Shown one piece after another: positions 45,900 through 56,800 of a stretch of DNA of 64,000 nucleotides. Where the stretch lies: contig NBIV01000346.1 in NCBI GenBank assembly GCA_003194525.1, positions 1-64,000 on the forward strand. The letters run 5' to 3'. This DNA comes from Gracilariopsis chorda. Lineage: Eukaryota; Rhodophyta; Florideophyceae; Gracilariales; Gracilariaceae. The first letter of the stretch is position 1. Each line of letters begins with the position of its first letter. Below the pieces are notes generated by a model. The model saw nothing but the letters and a program-made list of their open reading frames with translations. It did no database searches and had not been told where the DNA came from. The position numbers and the translations under genes were made by a program.

Positions 45900-46457
45900 C
45901 TCAAACACAACACAGCTGAAAGAAAGCGGCAAGGATCAAAAGAAGTGGTAGAGATCGAAATAAGTGGAACAACCCCCGGTGAGAACCTCACGCGCCAGCC
46001 GCTCCCGCGCATTCACTTACCCGCCATTTTACCCCCTTCCAAAAACCCCCATACACTGTATTTCAAAGTATCTAGCACTTTCCGCTTTTACTTTCATTTC
46101 TACCCCACCCAATAACCTCTCTCATATCGTCACCCCCTCTCTACACCCCAGATGTACCCCTTCGATGCCCAATAAACTCATATTCTTTACCTCTACCGCC
46201 ATCCCACAGCCCCCATTTACATAAACCTCATTATTTCTTCTTCATAACCCTTTCCCCTTCTTCTGCGCACGTTCTGGACCTCTTATACCACTTCTACCAG
46301 AAAGTGTTTCTCATCTCCTTCGTTTTCACTTCTCAATATTGTGCATTGAATATGAACAGAAACGCGTTCAAAACGCGTAGAACAACCGTTTGGTCCTGCC
46401 TTTAATCTTCCTTCATCTAGTCGCCATCATCTAGTTCAATAAAGCTATTCTGTTGCA
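45900..46457. other. Divergent promoter region in the right arm
   Basis: Gene-free spacer between two divergently read genes (45899 downwards, 46540 upwards), strongly C-rich on the plus strand in its first half. The corresponding left-arm stretch is 7686-8243. Confidence 0.45.
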
Positions 46458-46464
46458 TATAAAA
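46458..46464 (+). promoter_or_regulatory. TATA box of the membrane-protein gene, right copy
   Basis: TATAAAA 76 bases before the ATG at 46540. The upstream extension of the frame uses no ATG and overlaps this box, so translation must start at 46540. Confidence 0.5.
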
Positions 46465-46539
46465 TCAGACACACCTGCCCGTTCTCTCTCTCTCCCGTTC
46501 TTCATCAACAGTTCCGCCTTTGACCTAGCACATCTAAAC

Positions 46540-47739
46540 ATGTTGTTCGAGAACTTTCGCTCCCAACAATACGTCTTCCTCCACAATGACGTTCGAGCAA
46601 CTCTCACGTTCGACATTCTCCCCAACAAAACCTACCTTCGTTTCAACAATTGCTTGAAGCTAGAGTACTGCAGGGACACCAACAAGTCTTATCTTTCAGG
46701 CGCAGCATCCATTCTAAATGATGAAGTGAAAGCCGAAATGACCAACATTGACCAACTCCTGCGCAACAACCCCTCTGACCCCCGGTTCTTGCACAATCAC
46801 CTTCTACTACAAGACCTCCCATACCTTCGACACATATCCAACTACATTCCTTCCTATCAATCCCTTTCGAACAATCCATTCCATATGGAAAGTCTTCTTT
46901 CTCTACTAATTTTCACCTCCCTCCTCTCCTTCGCCATCGGAACTCTCTACGGTGTTTTGAAACCAGTGGTCACCAAATTCCTTCTATCCGGCCATTACTC
47001 CTGTGAAGCGGAGACTGGATATACCATACTGTACGGTATCATCGAGACAGTACTCCATATCTTGTTGTTCGACTTTGCATTCTCCCTTCACAAGGAGTTG
47101 TTCGGCTCCCTCTCTTTCAGCCCAGTGAACCCCACTCAACATTATGGCAGACTGAGCACCATCAGCGCAAGATTCGCAGGACTTGCCATAGCTGGACTCC
47201 TCGCCCTGAACGCGAACATATTCGCCAGCTACGAACTGCTACCAACGCCAGCTTCCCTAAGCTGTTCTATACGGAACGCCTCCATCGCGTTCTTTCCCGG
47301 TGGATTCTTTTTCGCCCTAAGAGTCTACTTTGTCGACAGATTGGCCGTGTACGCCCTCACAGGCCACCCGTTCAACAACAGAGTCCTTTTCCTATATTCG
47401 CCACACTATCTCTCCAACATCATACAAATTTTTACGTCAACGGCCTGGAAGTCTCTTCGAAGAGCATTGTTCCTGGACGACATCGTAATCTCCATTCGCA
47501 CCTTTCTTCGTCAAGTTGTGCCCGTCTTCTTCGCGCACTTCACTTCGGAGTCCATCCAACCTTCTGCCTTTTCAACCCACAGAAGTTTCCCCCCACTAGT
47601 GACTAACACTTTATTCATTCTTCTCCTCGTCTGCTCCAGCGCTATAGATTACGAAATCAAATATAGATTCAAGCGATATATTGCAGCTATCGGAACAAAC
47701 CCCACACCCCCGACCTCTCGGGTTCTTCCGTACGAATAA
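46540..47739 (+). CDS. Multi-pass membrane protein of the duplicated block, right copy
   Basis: 399 codons from the ATG at 46540, with no lesion seen. The soluble N-terminal ~110 residues are followed by hydrophobic segments. These include SLLSLLIFTSLLSFAIG, TILYGIIETVLHILLFDFAF, RFAGLAIAGLLALNANIF, a Phe-rich segment near 47290-47340, and a last one, TNTLFILLLVCSSAI, near the C-terminus that is absent from the left copy after its frameshift. I do not recognise a family; transporter or membrane-anchoring roles are both possible. It lies divergent from the charged-protein gene. Confidence 0.65.
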   Translation: MLFENFRSQQYVFLHNDVRATLTFDILPNKTYLRFNNCLKLEYCRDTNKSYLSGAASILNDEVKAEMTNIDQLLRNNPSDPRFLHNHLLLQDLPYLRHISNYIPSYQSLSNNPFHMESLLSLLIFTSLLSFAIGTLYGVLKPVVTKFLLSGHYSCEAETGYTILYGIIETVLHILLFDFAFSLHKELFGSLSFSPVNPTQHYGRLSTISARFAGLAIAGLLALNANIFASYELLPTPASLSCSIRNASIAFFPGGFFFALRVYFVDRLAVYALTGHPFNNRVLFLYSPHYLSNIIQIFTSTAWKSLRRALFLDDIVISIRTFLRQVVPVFFAHFTSESIQPSAFSTHRSFPPLVTNTLFILLLVCSSAIDYEIKYRFKRYIAAIGTNPTPPTSRVLPYE

Positions 47740-48247
47740 CTTCTAGAACAACAGACCAAAAATACAGAATACCTTCGTTGTCGTAGCCCCTTCATCTTCT
47801 ATCTTCCGCATTCCCTTCCAGTTGGCGTCTTTGCACAGCTGTTAAGATTTAGGATATGTGAGATACATACTATGCTTTTCTTCTATACCCCATTGTAGAG
47901 GTTTATCTTATAACTATACCACTTTTTAATGTACGCGAGTGAGTTCATTGTACGTTTTAGAAAGCGAGTGAGCTTGAAGTAAGATATCCAATGCCAAGGT
48001 TCTCCTTGTAGACGACTCCATACACGGTAAGAATTATATTTGGTTCATTCTGATTCAGAAACACAGTTAGACGCATATTGTAGTATTAACATATCAAGCT
48101 GCGTACTTCGAAAGCTGTTTAGATGTCGCAGAAGTACGGTTTTAGTAGAAAATTGGAGACCGAAATATTTGAGGACGGGTTAGCGTGGATACTAAATATC
48201 TCGCGTACTATATCGCGGCTTTGTTCAGAGCTTAAGCTATTTTCCCG
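47740..48247. other. Gene-free spacer in the right arm
   Basis: AT-rich partner of 5897-6544; nothing recognised beyond probable promoter and 3'-end sequence. Confidence 0.5.
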
Positions 48248-48910
48248 ATGTTGAGTGGGTACATTAGAGATGAAGAACTGCTCACTCTTTTGAATCACAC
48301 GGAAGTCCCCGAAACGCCGCCCAGAGATGAAGCAGATGGTTATGAGGGAACAGAAGAGAAGAAGAAGACTGTTGGGCTAGGAGACCTGGGAGTTGGAGTA
48401 ATGGCTGCGAATGGAGGAGGAGATGCAGGTGGTGGACCGGAGCACAGATTCCGAAAGGATATGAAGGCCCAGGTGAAGGCTTTAAGTGCCTCGTTGAAGG
48501 AGAGTTTGTATACTTGTATGACAGATGTAGTGTTTGAGTATGGTGGCCTGTCTTGGAGCTTTTCTGATGGTGGGATTCCACTGGACGTGGGTACTATTGT
48601 TCGAGATCGGATGAAAATGGCAGGGGTCTTGATAGGGGATCATGTGGAAGGTATCGTGGAGTGCTTGGTGAGGGAAATAGGAGCAGTTTATCGAAAGAAC
48701 AATGCTCTAGAAGACAGAGTGACTGTCCTTGAAATGCAGCTTAGAGAGGCCGTTAATATTCAGGTGCACTTGAGAAACAGAGTGAACGGAGCGCAACATG
48801 GGGCCGGTGGAGCAGGCGGTGTTCATAGAAGCTGCCTAGGGACGAGGAAAAGAATGGAAGACAAAAGTGAAGATGTGGAGCGAAGTACTCTCTTGAAGAA
48901 GAAACGTTGA
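48248..48910 (+). CDS. Coiled-coil protein of unknown function, right copy
   Basis: Intact 220-codon ORF. An acidic N-terminal 50 residues is followed by a Gly-rich patch, and then a globular region around GIPLDVGTIVRDRMK. A heptad-patterned segment (VYRKNNALEDRVTVLEMQL) suits dimerisation. The C-terminus is very basic (ending LLKKKR). It is convergent with the dioxygenase gene. The left copy is broken. Function unknown; a structural or DNA-associated role in the element is only inference. Confidence 0.6.
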   Translation: MLSGYIRDEELLTLLNHTEVPETPPRDEADGYEGTEEKKKTVGLGDLGVGVMAANGGGDAGGGPEHRFRKDMKAQVKALSASLKESLYTCMTDVVFEYGGLSWSFSDGGIPLDVGTIVRDRMKMAGVLIGDHVEGIVECLVREIGAVYRKNNALEDRVTVLEMQLREAVNIQVHLRNRVNGAQHGAGGAGGVHRSCLGTRKRMEDKSEDVERSTLLKKKR

Positions 48911-48994
48911 CAGGTTAAGACATATTTTTCTGATGAAGAAAGAAAAGGACGACTCCTAGCTCTTATGTGCATCATGATATGAATGAGACAATGC

Positions 48995-49000
48995 TTTATT
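48995..49000 (-). terminator. Polyadenylation signal AATAAA, right copy
   Basis: AATAAA on the minus strand, conserved with 5145-5150, about 30 bases after the dioxygenase tail. Confidence 0.5.
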
Positions 49001-49030
49001 TACGGCGGTACTAGAATGTATCTGTCATCG

Positions 49031-50136
49031 CTAACTATCTTCTTCCATATCCTCATCTCCTTTCTCACCCTCCTCTTGAGTATAAATGGCGTCGTCCGCA
49101 TTATCATTTCCATCTTCATTAGCATCATATTCGCCATCATTTTCATTTTGGGGGTTCTCGTCGTCTTCTAGAGGTTCTTGTGACACTCTGTCATCAGCGG
49201 AGCCCTCTTCGTTATCCCCAACTCCTGGCAACAGAATGGTTCCTTTTGTTCCGCTTTTGTACTTCCGTATTAAGTCCTCGTCCTCCACAAACCTGGGTCT
49301 AAAACTCGATTGAAGTTGAACCGCATCCGGTAGCTTGTAGTCCTCTGGTACCTGTATATATGGTAACGGAACAGAAAATTCTGTGCCATGATCGCATCTC
49401 TACTCCCTGCCCCCGCATGGGACACATCTCCTCTTCCAATGAATATAGATAACGGTGGAATTAAGAACTTCCTGGTCGCGTATCCTCCAGAAACCGCTTC
49501 CAACTCCGCATTTGTTGTCACAAAATGCTTGTGAGACCTCTCGCACACCCACAACGGAAACGAATACTTGCCAGAGGCTATCATAAAGTACCCCGGATTC
49601 TTTTCGTTCAGTTTCTCCGGGATCGTCAGCGTCTGAACGTCCGTATGTAGCTTCTGTCTGGGACAGCCGCGTCCAGTACACAACACTCTACCCCCAGTCT
49701 TTGGCGCGAACATCTTATGCACCGCCACTCGGTTATCTTCCAATCCTAGGCATACACAGATCTGACCCATACGTGCATCCAACAACGCCCGCCTCTTCGC
49801 CACCCAGTGATTCTCCGTCGTTCTTTCCATTTCATCCGCGATTCCTCTCCGTGTATTCATATACCTTGTAGACCAAGACAGTCTGTCTGCTTCATCAGCG
49901 GCCTCCCCAGCATTGAAAATGGGGTTCCAGAACTCTTGATTCTCTGCTTCTCGAAGATCTTGTTGGCGATTGAAATACTCCTCGAAGAATCCAAGCAGCT
50001 TCTCACTCACATCACCATCCATCAGGTCACTCATGGCATGGAGCCTGCTCCTCATTCCTTCATCCGTTCCGAAACCTTCCAGCACACAAAATCCTCGCTC
50101 TTTCAACTCGCTTGTCTTCTTCGCAAAGTACACCAT
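49031..50136 (-). pseudogene. Probable 2-oxoglutarate/Fe(II) dioxygenase with acidic tail, right copy
   Basis: ATG at 50136. The fold signs are an N-terminal GFCVLEGF strand-turn-strand; KLHTDVQTL (HxD, first two iron ligands) near residues 163-171; FPLWVCERSHKHF; and then IPPLSIFIGRGDVSHAGAGSRD, which supplies the distal His and a 2-oxoglutarate-type Arg. These are the hallmarks of the phytanoyl-dioxygenase/prolyl-hydroxylase superfamily; which subgroup I cannot tell. Near 49359 the frame shifts, so the open stretch ends at 49270. The original tail is readable to 49031 in another frame and is almost wholly Glu/Asp/Asn. It follows the 70-codon ORF after TAA plus six bases, in the same frame. 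Possible targets (DNA base, histone, RNA) are inferred only from the methyltransferase nearby. Confidence 0.55.
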
Positions 50137-50142
50137 GGCGTA

Positions 50143-50355
50143 TTAGTCCTCCTCCACTGCCCGCTCCCAGAGACTGTTCGCTTCCGCATCGCTGAGAACC
50201 GGCGCTGCTTCTTCAGACGCTTTCCTTTCCCTATTCCATTCGCTCAAAAGCTCCTGGAACGCACCATGCCAGAAAACTGCGTGATGAACATCCCTCATGT
50301 CATTCGGCCCAAGCAAATGGCAACGGTGCTCCTTGGGAAGATTTATCCTGTCCAT
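50143..50355 (-). CDS. 70-codon ORF between ParB-like and dioxygenase genes
   Basis: Open in the right arm from the ATG at 50355. It is helical, with HHAVFWHGAFQELLSEW and an acidic end. It lies in the same reading frame as both the upstream ParB-like ORF and the downstream dioxygenase ORF, with only a TAA and two codons between each pair. It could be a separate small protein, or a linker of one longer protein whose frame is interrupted by two stop codons. Confidence 0.45.
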   Translation of the reverse strand: MDRINLPKEHRCHLLGPNDMRDVHHAVFWHGAFQELLSEWNRERKASEEAAPVLSDAEANSLWERAVEED

Positions 50356-50361
50356 CCACGC

Positions 50362-53146
50362 TTAAATGCCCTTAACACCATCTGCAGTTGCGGTGGGCCA
50401 CCTGCTGGGCAACATGTCCACATACTTGAGCCAGCTCAAGTCCCCCACATTGGTATCCTCCTCGGCCTTGACCAATCCTTCTGGAAGAATCTGAGGCACT
50501 TCATCATCAAACTTCTTCTTGTTTGGATCGTTCCTGTCTTCATCTTCTCCTCCCTCGTCGTCACTGAAAAGCAGTAGCTTATTCTTTCTTAAGAAGTGGC
50601 ATAGTTCACGTCCTCGCTTCTGCTTCAGAATGTTGATGACGAAGTCAGGAACATCATCGGTTCTCTGCCTTTTCGCATCGGCGTCCACCGATTCAAACAC
50701 CAGCTCCTCAGCGTCCTCTTCGTCTACCGAGTCTTTCTCTGCCGGTTTCTTTGTTTTCCGGACCTTTCTCTTCCTCTTCCCCAGCGTAGATCCCGCAGAA
50801 ACCATCCCCGTTGCACCTCCGTCTTTCAAGTGGCCCAGAGCCTTCTTCTTACTCGCCCTCGCGGGCAAGCTCGAATTACTACCCTGAACTGCGCTTTGCC
50901 CCTGTGTCTTCGGAACAGGTACAGGTGCGGGAGGGACAGGACTTGGATTTGGCTTTTGAAAGTCCATACGGAACGTCGTTCCCAGTCTCTTCTTCATATT
51001 CGTCAGCCTCTTCGATATGTTTCCTTCTCACATGGCAGGAGTGGTCGCCCTCTCCAGGCATGCGGTGTTTTTGGCAACATAATCTCGAACAGGAACAACC
51101 AGGGACCCTATCAAAACCTCAGTTTTGAAAACGGTGTGAAGCCCTATGTTCTTCGTCTTCGCCACTTCTTCAAATAGGTTGTAAGCTTCCTCACAACATC
51201 TGAAGAAATGCAACCTCATGTCCTGAAACCTACCCATAGCAGTCCCTTTTGATGCTCTTCGCACGTCATAGTGTTCCTGTAAGGCTTCCAACGCAAAGTT
51301 CATCCTGTCCCCCTTCAGATTGAAGAACCTGTCACTGGAAAAGTGCTTAATCCCCAGCTCCGGGTACTTGAAGCACATTTCCTTCATTCTCGACATGAAG
51401 TCTTCGTCGGTGAACATTCTCAAACCCATGTCCACAAACCGCAACATGTTTTGGGGTTTGAAGTCCCTATCACCTTGCGCTTCAACATTGCACCACGTAG
51501 CATTGTGCGCGTGACTTTCTTGAAGTCCACCTTCGTCTCCTTTTCAATCGTTTTCATAAACGAATGAATGGAGTAGAGCTTGTCTCGAAATGACATCACT
51601 CTAGCCGCAGCAACCGTATCATTCAGCGCGTTTCCAATCGAAATCACTTGAGACATGGTCATTTGCAGCCCATCATGTCTTCTCCAAAACGATACACTGA
51701 GCCGGTGGCAGACATCCTGAAGTTTTTCATTCGTTTTCTTCTGGTCGAGGTAAACATTCAAGCGGTGTAACCCGTCAACCAAAGTACATTCTACCACAAT
51801 TCGGTTCCCTTCAAACCACTCATGTCCCGGCTTCTTCGTACCGATAAATGTGAAACTCAGATTCCCAACGGACCCCAAGATTTCGTAGAGCTCTATTTGC
51901 TGCTCTACTTCGTTCTTGTGGGTGAGGTCTAGTTCTGGCACACCGTCATCCGGAGGCTTAATGAGGTCAATGTCGACAACATACGTATGGTATGTGTAGT
52001 CGTTCATATCAAACGAAATATCCAGCATACTGTCGTCGACATCATCAGGAGGTAGCTCATCTCCCTTATCGAACAAGTCAACTTCGGCCTCTGAAGCCAA
52101 TGCTTTCGAACCCACGAACTGCACCTCATCATCATCACTTCCTTCTTCCTTCCCACCAGGTTTCTCTGGGAATACAACCTCCATCGGTGCGCTGCTTCCT
52201 GCCTCCATAATTGCTTCTGCAACTTGGGTCTGATACGCCAATTGACTCTGACCACCACTGCCTGCATCACTTGCGTTGCCAGCAGTTCCCTCAGCAATTG
52301 TTAAGGCTTTCGGGGGGCAGAAACGGCAGTCTGCGCTGTCTGTAACTGCGACGCACCTCCCCCACTGCTGGCTCCAGGGTTTAGTGGAGGCTTCGCCGGA
52401 GTGACAATGGGATTCGCGGTGTTTCCTTTCTTCGGATCGCTCAGTCTGACCACCTTCGCCTTTCCGGTGGAGGTGGTCGTCTTCACATTGGAGTGCAACG
52501 CACCCTTGTGTATTTCATCACCTTCGTCGTCACTCAAGCTCACCAATTGCGTCAACTTCTTCGCCTTCGCCTTTCTTGCGGTGTTCTGCTTCAACTTCTT
52601 GGTGGACGGATTCATCGTCGCAGCGGGAGTCTGGGCGGAAGACGGTTTTGCAGCGGGATTGGAGGGAGTGGAGGCTCCGCCACCAGAAGGTTGAATCATG
52701 TTCACGTCCCAGCAGTAGAAAGTGTGGCTCTCCATATCTCCCAGAGTGTTCGGCACGCTGTCACTCGTCTTGAACTGATACGGGTACTGCATATCTTTGC
52801 CATCCTCAATGAGCACCTTCCATATGACGACAAGGTCCTCTGTCGGCTTCCCCTTCAGTTCGTGCCCATGCAACGTCCTCACCAAGTGCCCACCAGCACC
52901 GGAATCACCTTCGACAAAGGAAGTCCCCACGCTCTTCTTCTCCCCATTCGGTAGACGGACGACCAGGGTCACCTTCTCGCTTGGGTTCGGCCCCCAGGAT
53001 GGGTCACTGGGCTGCTTTGTGCCGCTGCGCGTTGTTGGCATTGCGCTATCGGACGGTGTTGCCCTTGCTTTCCGCACAGAGGCACTGGGTCTGATACACC
53101 TCCTAGTGTGCCGCCTGTTGTCCGCATTTGCAGTCTTGCGCACCAT
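50362..53146 (-). pseudogene. ParB-like domain protein, right copy, frameshifted
   Basis: Start ATG complementary to 53144-53146. The first ~280 codons are open and include the stretch lost by frameshift in the left copy. One C missing in a C-run near 52315, one T missing near 51447 and a TGA near 51026 (TGG in the left copy) break it. The domain order is: basic N-terminus; a compact domain around KVTLVVRLPNGEKK; a Lys/Ser/Pro linker; an acidic patch; then VVDIDLIKPP...ILGSVGNLSFTFIG...VDGLHRLNVY. This resembles the ParB N-terminal fold, with GLHRL in place of the classic GERR box. A helical domain and a charged C-terminus with KRKRKVRK follow. ParB-type domains bind DNA palindromes and CTP or act as nucleases; which applies here is unknown. 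Confidence 0.6.
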
Positions 53147-53442
53147 GATGGGAAACCTTTCGATAAGCGACCTTTCGATAAGCGACACAGAATCGCGTAA
53201 TCTGGTGCAGACGGTCGCGAAAATCAGCGCGTGCTGACAGCTGAATTCAACCCTGAGGGAAGGCACAGGTTCTCTTTGCGTCCTTTCAGTTGTACCAGGT
53301 GCTAAGGTGGCACGAAGAAGTGGATTCGGTGAGTTCGCTCACAGTTCTTTGCGGAGGAAGCATTCCGGTCGCCCTTTCGACCTCTTCTCTAACTCCCCCC
53401 CTGCCACGCGTCAACGCTTCATTGCTGGCACCGACCCCCAGG

Positions 53443-53598
53443 CCGGCGCAGCTGCGCCGGGTGGTCGGTCTTGACATTGTCGGTCGACAATGTCAAGAAC
53501 GACCCCCCGTAATTTAATCAAAAATCAACATTCTGGTGCCCGTGCTTGACATTGTCGACCGACAATGTCAAGACCATTCACCCGGCGCAGCTGCGCCG
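53443..53598. promoter_or_regulatory. Palindrome array between two divergent genes, right arm
   Basis: Order: CCGGCGCAGCTGCGCCGG (53443-53460), 28-base palindrome (53470-53497), AT-rich centre, second 28-base palindrome (53545-53572), CGGCGCAGCTGCGCCG (53583-53598). Both 28-mers have the same 13-base arms as in the left arm, beginning CTTGACATTG. The array lies 297 bp from the ParB-like start and 287 bp from the methyltransferase start. It is a natural candidate for an autoregulatory operator, a partition-like centromere site or a transposase binding site. Confidence 0.75.
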
Positions 53599-53884
53599 TT
53601 AGACCGACAACCTGAACTGTGAGAACTGCGACGAATTCTCGAAGTTTCACCTTCTCCGTCTGTTCTGCACTGCCCAACTCCCTCATTCCAAACAAAAACC
53701 TCCGAAGTTTCCTTCCGTGCTCCATTACACACTTCGAAATCAAATCTATTCGAAGTTCGAGGGACGTGAATCATCAGAACGGGCGTCTTCGTTCCTCGGT
53801 TGCCACGAAGCATCTCCTTCGCAACCATTCAAACTCGAACGCAATCTTTCGTGCATCTGTGCATCTCCCGCCAAAATTCCACCC

Positions 53885-56800
53885 ATGTCGTTCCCCTCCA
53901 CTAAACAGGGAAGTACCTCAGGTGCACCCGTGATAGGGCATAGGGCTCCTGCGCACCCGCCCTCAGACATGAGCATTTCGGAAAGCTTCACAACCATCTG
54001 GAATGTGTTTATGTCCGTCTGTGATGCGTACGCGGAATCGAAAGGCTCCGGGGTCCCTAAACGCGATGTCACATTCGAGAAGATTGTAGAGTTTATGCTA
54101 CAGAATCGTCGAGCGAATTCAGAAGTGGTCGGATTGTTGGAAAGATTCCTTGGTTCCTCCCACACCTCCTAAGGCGACGAAGAGGTCACTGCTTATCTTT
54201 GCACCTCTTTACAGGGTCCGACGCAGTACTTCCGACAGGTTTATCGATATGTGGCATTGTTCGATAAACAAGACGGGTCGAAAGACAGGCGTGTACGGGA
54301 CTTTCACGAGTGGACCCTTGACGGGAGGCGCGGAGGTGGAACAGGGATGGTACAAAGGGTGTTCAACAGTCACATCTTCAAGAGGTAATTTCGCGTAGCC
54401 GCTACGGGGAAGGGAAGGGGAAGGTTTAGGACCGTTCCTGCTACTCGATTCCAACAGCTGCTGTACCTGTCGGTGGTAAAGCACATCGAGATTGAACGCA
54501 CGGCTCGGGAACGGAAGTGACGCTTCGGACACGGAAAGAAGGTGAAGGCAGTTAAGTACGTGGAAAGTTTCACCATGTCTAATCCCATGCACGGTCAGTG
54601 TATGGCGTACGGCGTACAGCACGTATGCAGGGCTTGGGACGCGTTCGCTGTCGTTCTGGGTTTCAGATACTGCGAGCAGATGATGCTTCCTTATCTCCTT
54701 ATCAACAGAGACACTTTAGAGCTCTCTGATATTCACTCCCGAACGATTGGTTACAGCCCCAAAACCGCCGCGTACAAGCTGGGACAAGAAATGAAGCCGA
54801 CGGTATCCGAGGACAATGTTGTTCCCTGGGCTATTGCTTTTTCGGATGACGTAGACCGCAATATGCGTATTCTGGCCAGAGAATTCGTCTCGGATCTTCG
54901 GCGTATTGTACTGGACAAGAAGATGTATGAGCTGAGTGAAACCGAGCAATGGCCAGTGCTATCTACTTTTACGCGAAGCGGTACGAACCCACCGGTTCAA
55001 TTTGACTCCTTGTCCGAAGATATTGCCAAATCAGTGAAGGAAGCATGTGCAAAGCATAATGTTCAACCCAGCAAAGCTTGGTCGCGCCCTACGGATGTAC
55101 ATACCAAACCATCCGCCGCTCCTGGAACCAAGAGCCACACGAAGAGCGTGCAGGCCGTTGGAAAGCAGCTCCGTGAGAGGTCCAATGGCTCCGGACAGAC
55201 GGATGGGAGCGGTAGTAGCAGTGATGACGTAATTGCCACGCCTACTGCTCCCACTGCTGCGGAGATACAGGCAACGGTGGACGTTTTGGTGAACATCCTC
55301 CCTCCTCATGGGACGTTGGGGCCTGTGACTGCGAAGGTTATGAAGATTCTGGAGTCCGTGATGGACAAGAACTTTGCGTTCTACTGCGTGGACTCCGAAG
55401 AGCTGGTGGACGTTCATGAACGTGTTCTGGGAGGCACCATATCTCCGAGGGGGAGAGTTCAGCTCTCTATATCTGACGCGCCGTATCAAATTCGGGATAC
55501 CGAATACGATCGCATCAGTCACCAGAAGATGGTTTCGTTTGCCGATCACAACTCGGATTGCCTGCGTCCTGGCGGACCCTTGTTCGTCTTCTGTTCAGGT
55601 TTTCAGTCCTGATATGGTACAAGATTTTGACCGACTGCCAATACGTTGATGCAGACGGGAGGATGAAGAAGTCTTTCACCGTGGATAAGACGTCCCTGTT
55701 GTGTTTGCGCCATCGCTCAAACCCGATGGCGTTCCCTCGTCGCAACAACATTAGCTTGTTCCCCGCAGGGGAGCAAGTAGTGCATGCGGTTCGGAATGGC
55801 ATTCCCTATGCGGAGCGGAAGACAATGGTGAACTACCGTAAGTTCAACCATGTTGACAGCCGATACCCTGGACATGTCGGAGTAATCGATCAGGTTCCCA
55901 ATCATGCCCCAGGAGAGAGACTGTACTGGAAGGTGCGGGATGGGCAATGATTTGTAAATCGTCAGATTCGCCCGGAGCAGAAGTCGAGACAGTTGATGAA
56001 AGAGCTCATAGCACGTTTTTCTCAACCTGGAGACCTTGTCATGGATTTCTTCTCAGGAACGTTTACCACAGCACTCGCGTGCATGGAACTTGTTCCGCAC
56101 AGAAAGTTAATCGGCGGTGAGAAGTATCGTTATTGTTTCATACACGCGAAGCATAACGGTATAGTGCATATGGGAAAGTTAGTTGCCGACAATTCCCTCA
56201 AAGTCGGTGACTTGGAATGTGATGAACGCATCGGTACGAATGCTGTTGTAAAGGCAGCACTTCATGTGGCCACGGTGTTCAGGAAGAGATCCAGAGGAAT
56301 GCAATGGACAGCACCGAAGGATTTCCCGCAGTATCAAAGGTTTCTTTTCCATATAATGGCTTTTCTATCGACTTTATGGTGTGATATGGATCTTATCGGC
56401 AAGTATCGTACTAAGGCTTTACATCTGTGGCCGCAAAGCACTCAGGCAAAGCTGAACGAGTTAGAGCCAGAGTTGTTGCGTGGTGTAGATGCTTCAAGTT
56501 ACTGGTGCGTGGTGGCGAAGTCTTCAGTGAAGCACCCATCTAGAGGGCTCGGAGTCTTTAGTGCACGATATTTCGCAGAAGGAGAGGCTGTTTGTCACTT
56601 CTATGGGACTATTGTGTATCATGACATTAATCAACGTCCCCAACAACATGTTACGTATGGGGAGGGGCTCATGGCAGCTACTGTTTCGCGTAAACAAGTT
56701 CTCCATGGAAGTGGTAGGTAGCGGCATTGGTTTTGAAACTCTGCCTACCTATAATGGAGGAACGAAGACAGCGAGGATATGGATTGTTCCTGCACCTTTT

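Larger units (their letters stand above)
44752..54140. repeat. Right arm of the giant inverted repeat
   Basis: This is the reverse-complement partner of 1-9391. It is the better preserved copy for the coiled-coil, membrane-protein and 70-codon ORFs. The outer boundary is unknown, because the left partner leaves the window at the point that corresponds to 54140; the repeat may well continue through the methyltransferase-SET gene. The inner boundary at 44752 is sharp and begins with GACAGCGTC. Confidence 0.95.

Noticed and set aside
48282-49313. ORFs opposite the coiled-coil and dioxygenase genes
   Set aside because: They mirror the real frames in a skewed sequence, lack family motifs, and do not survive comparison with the other arm.
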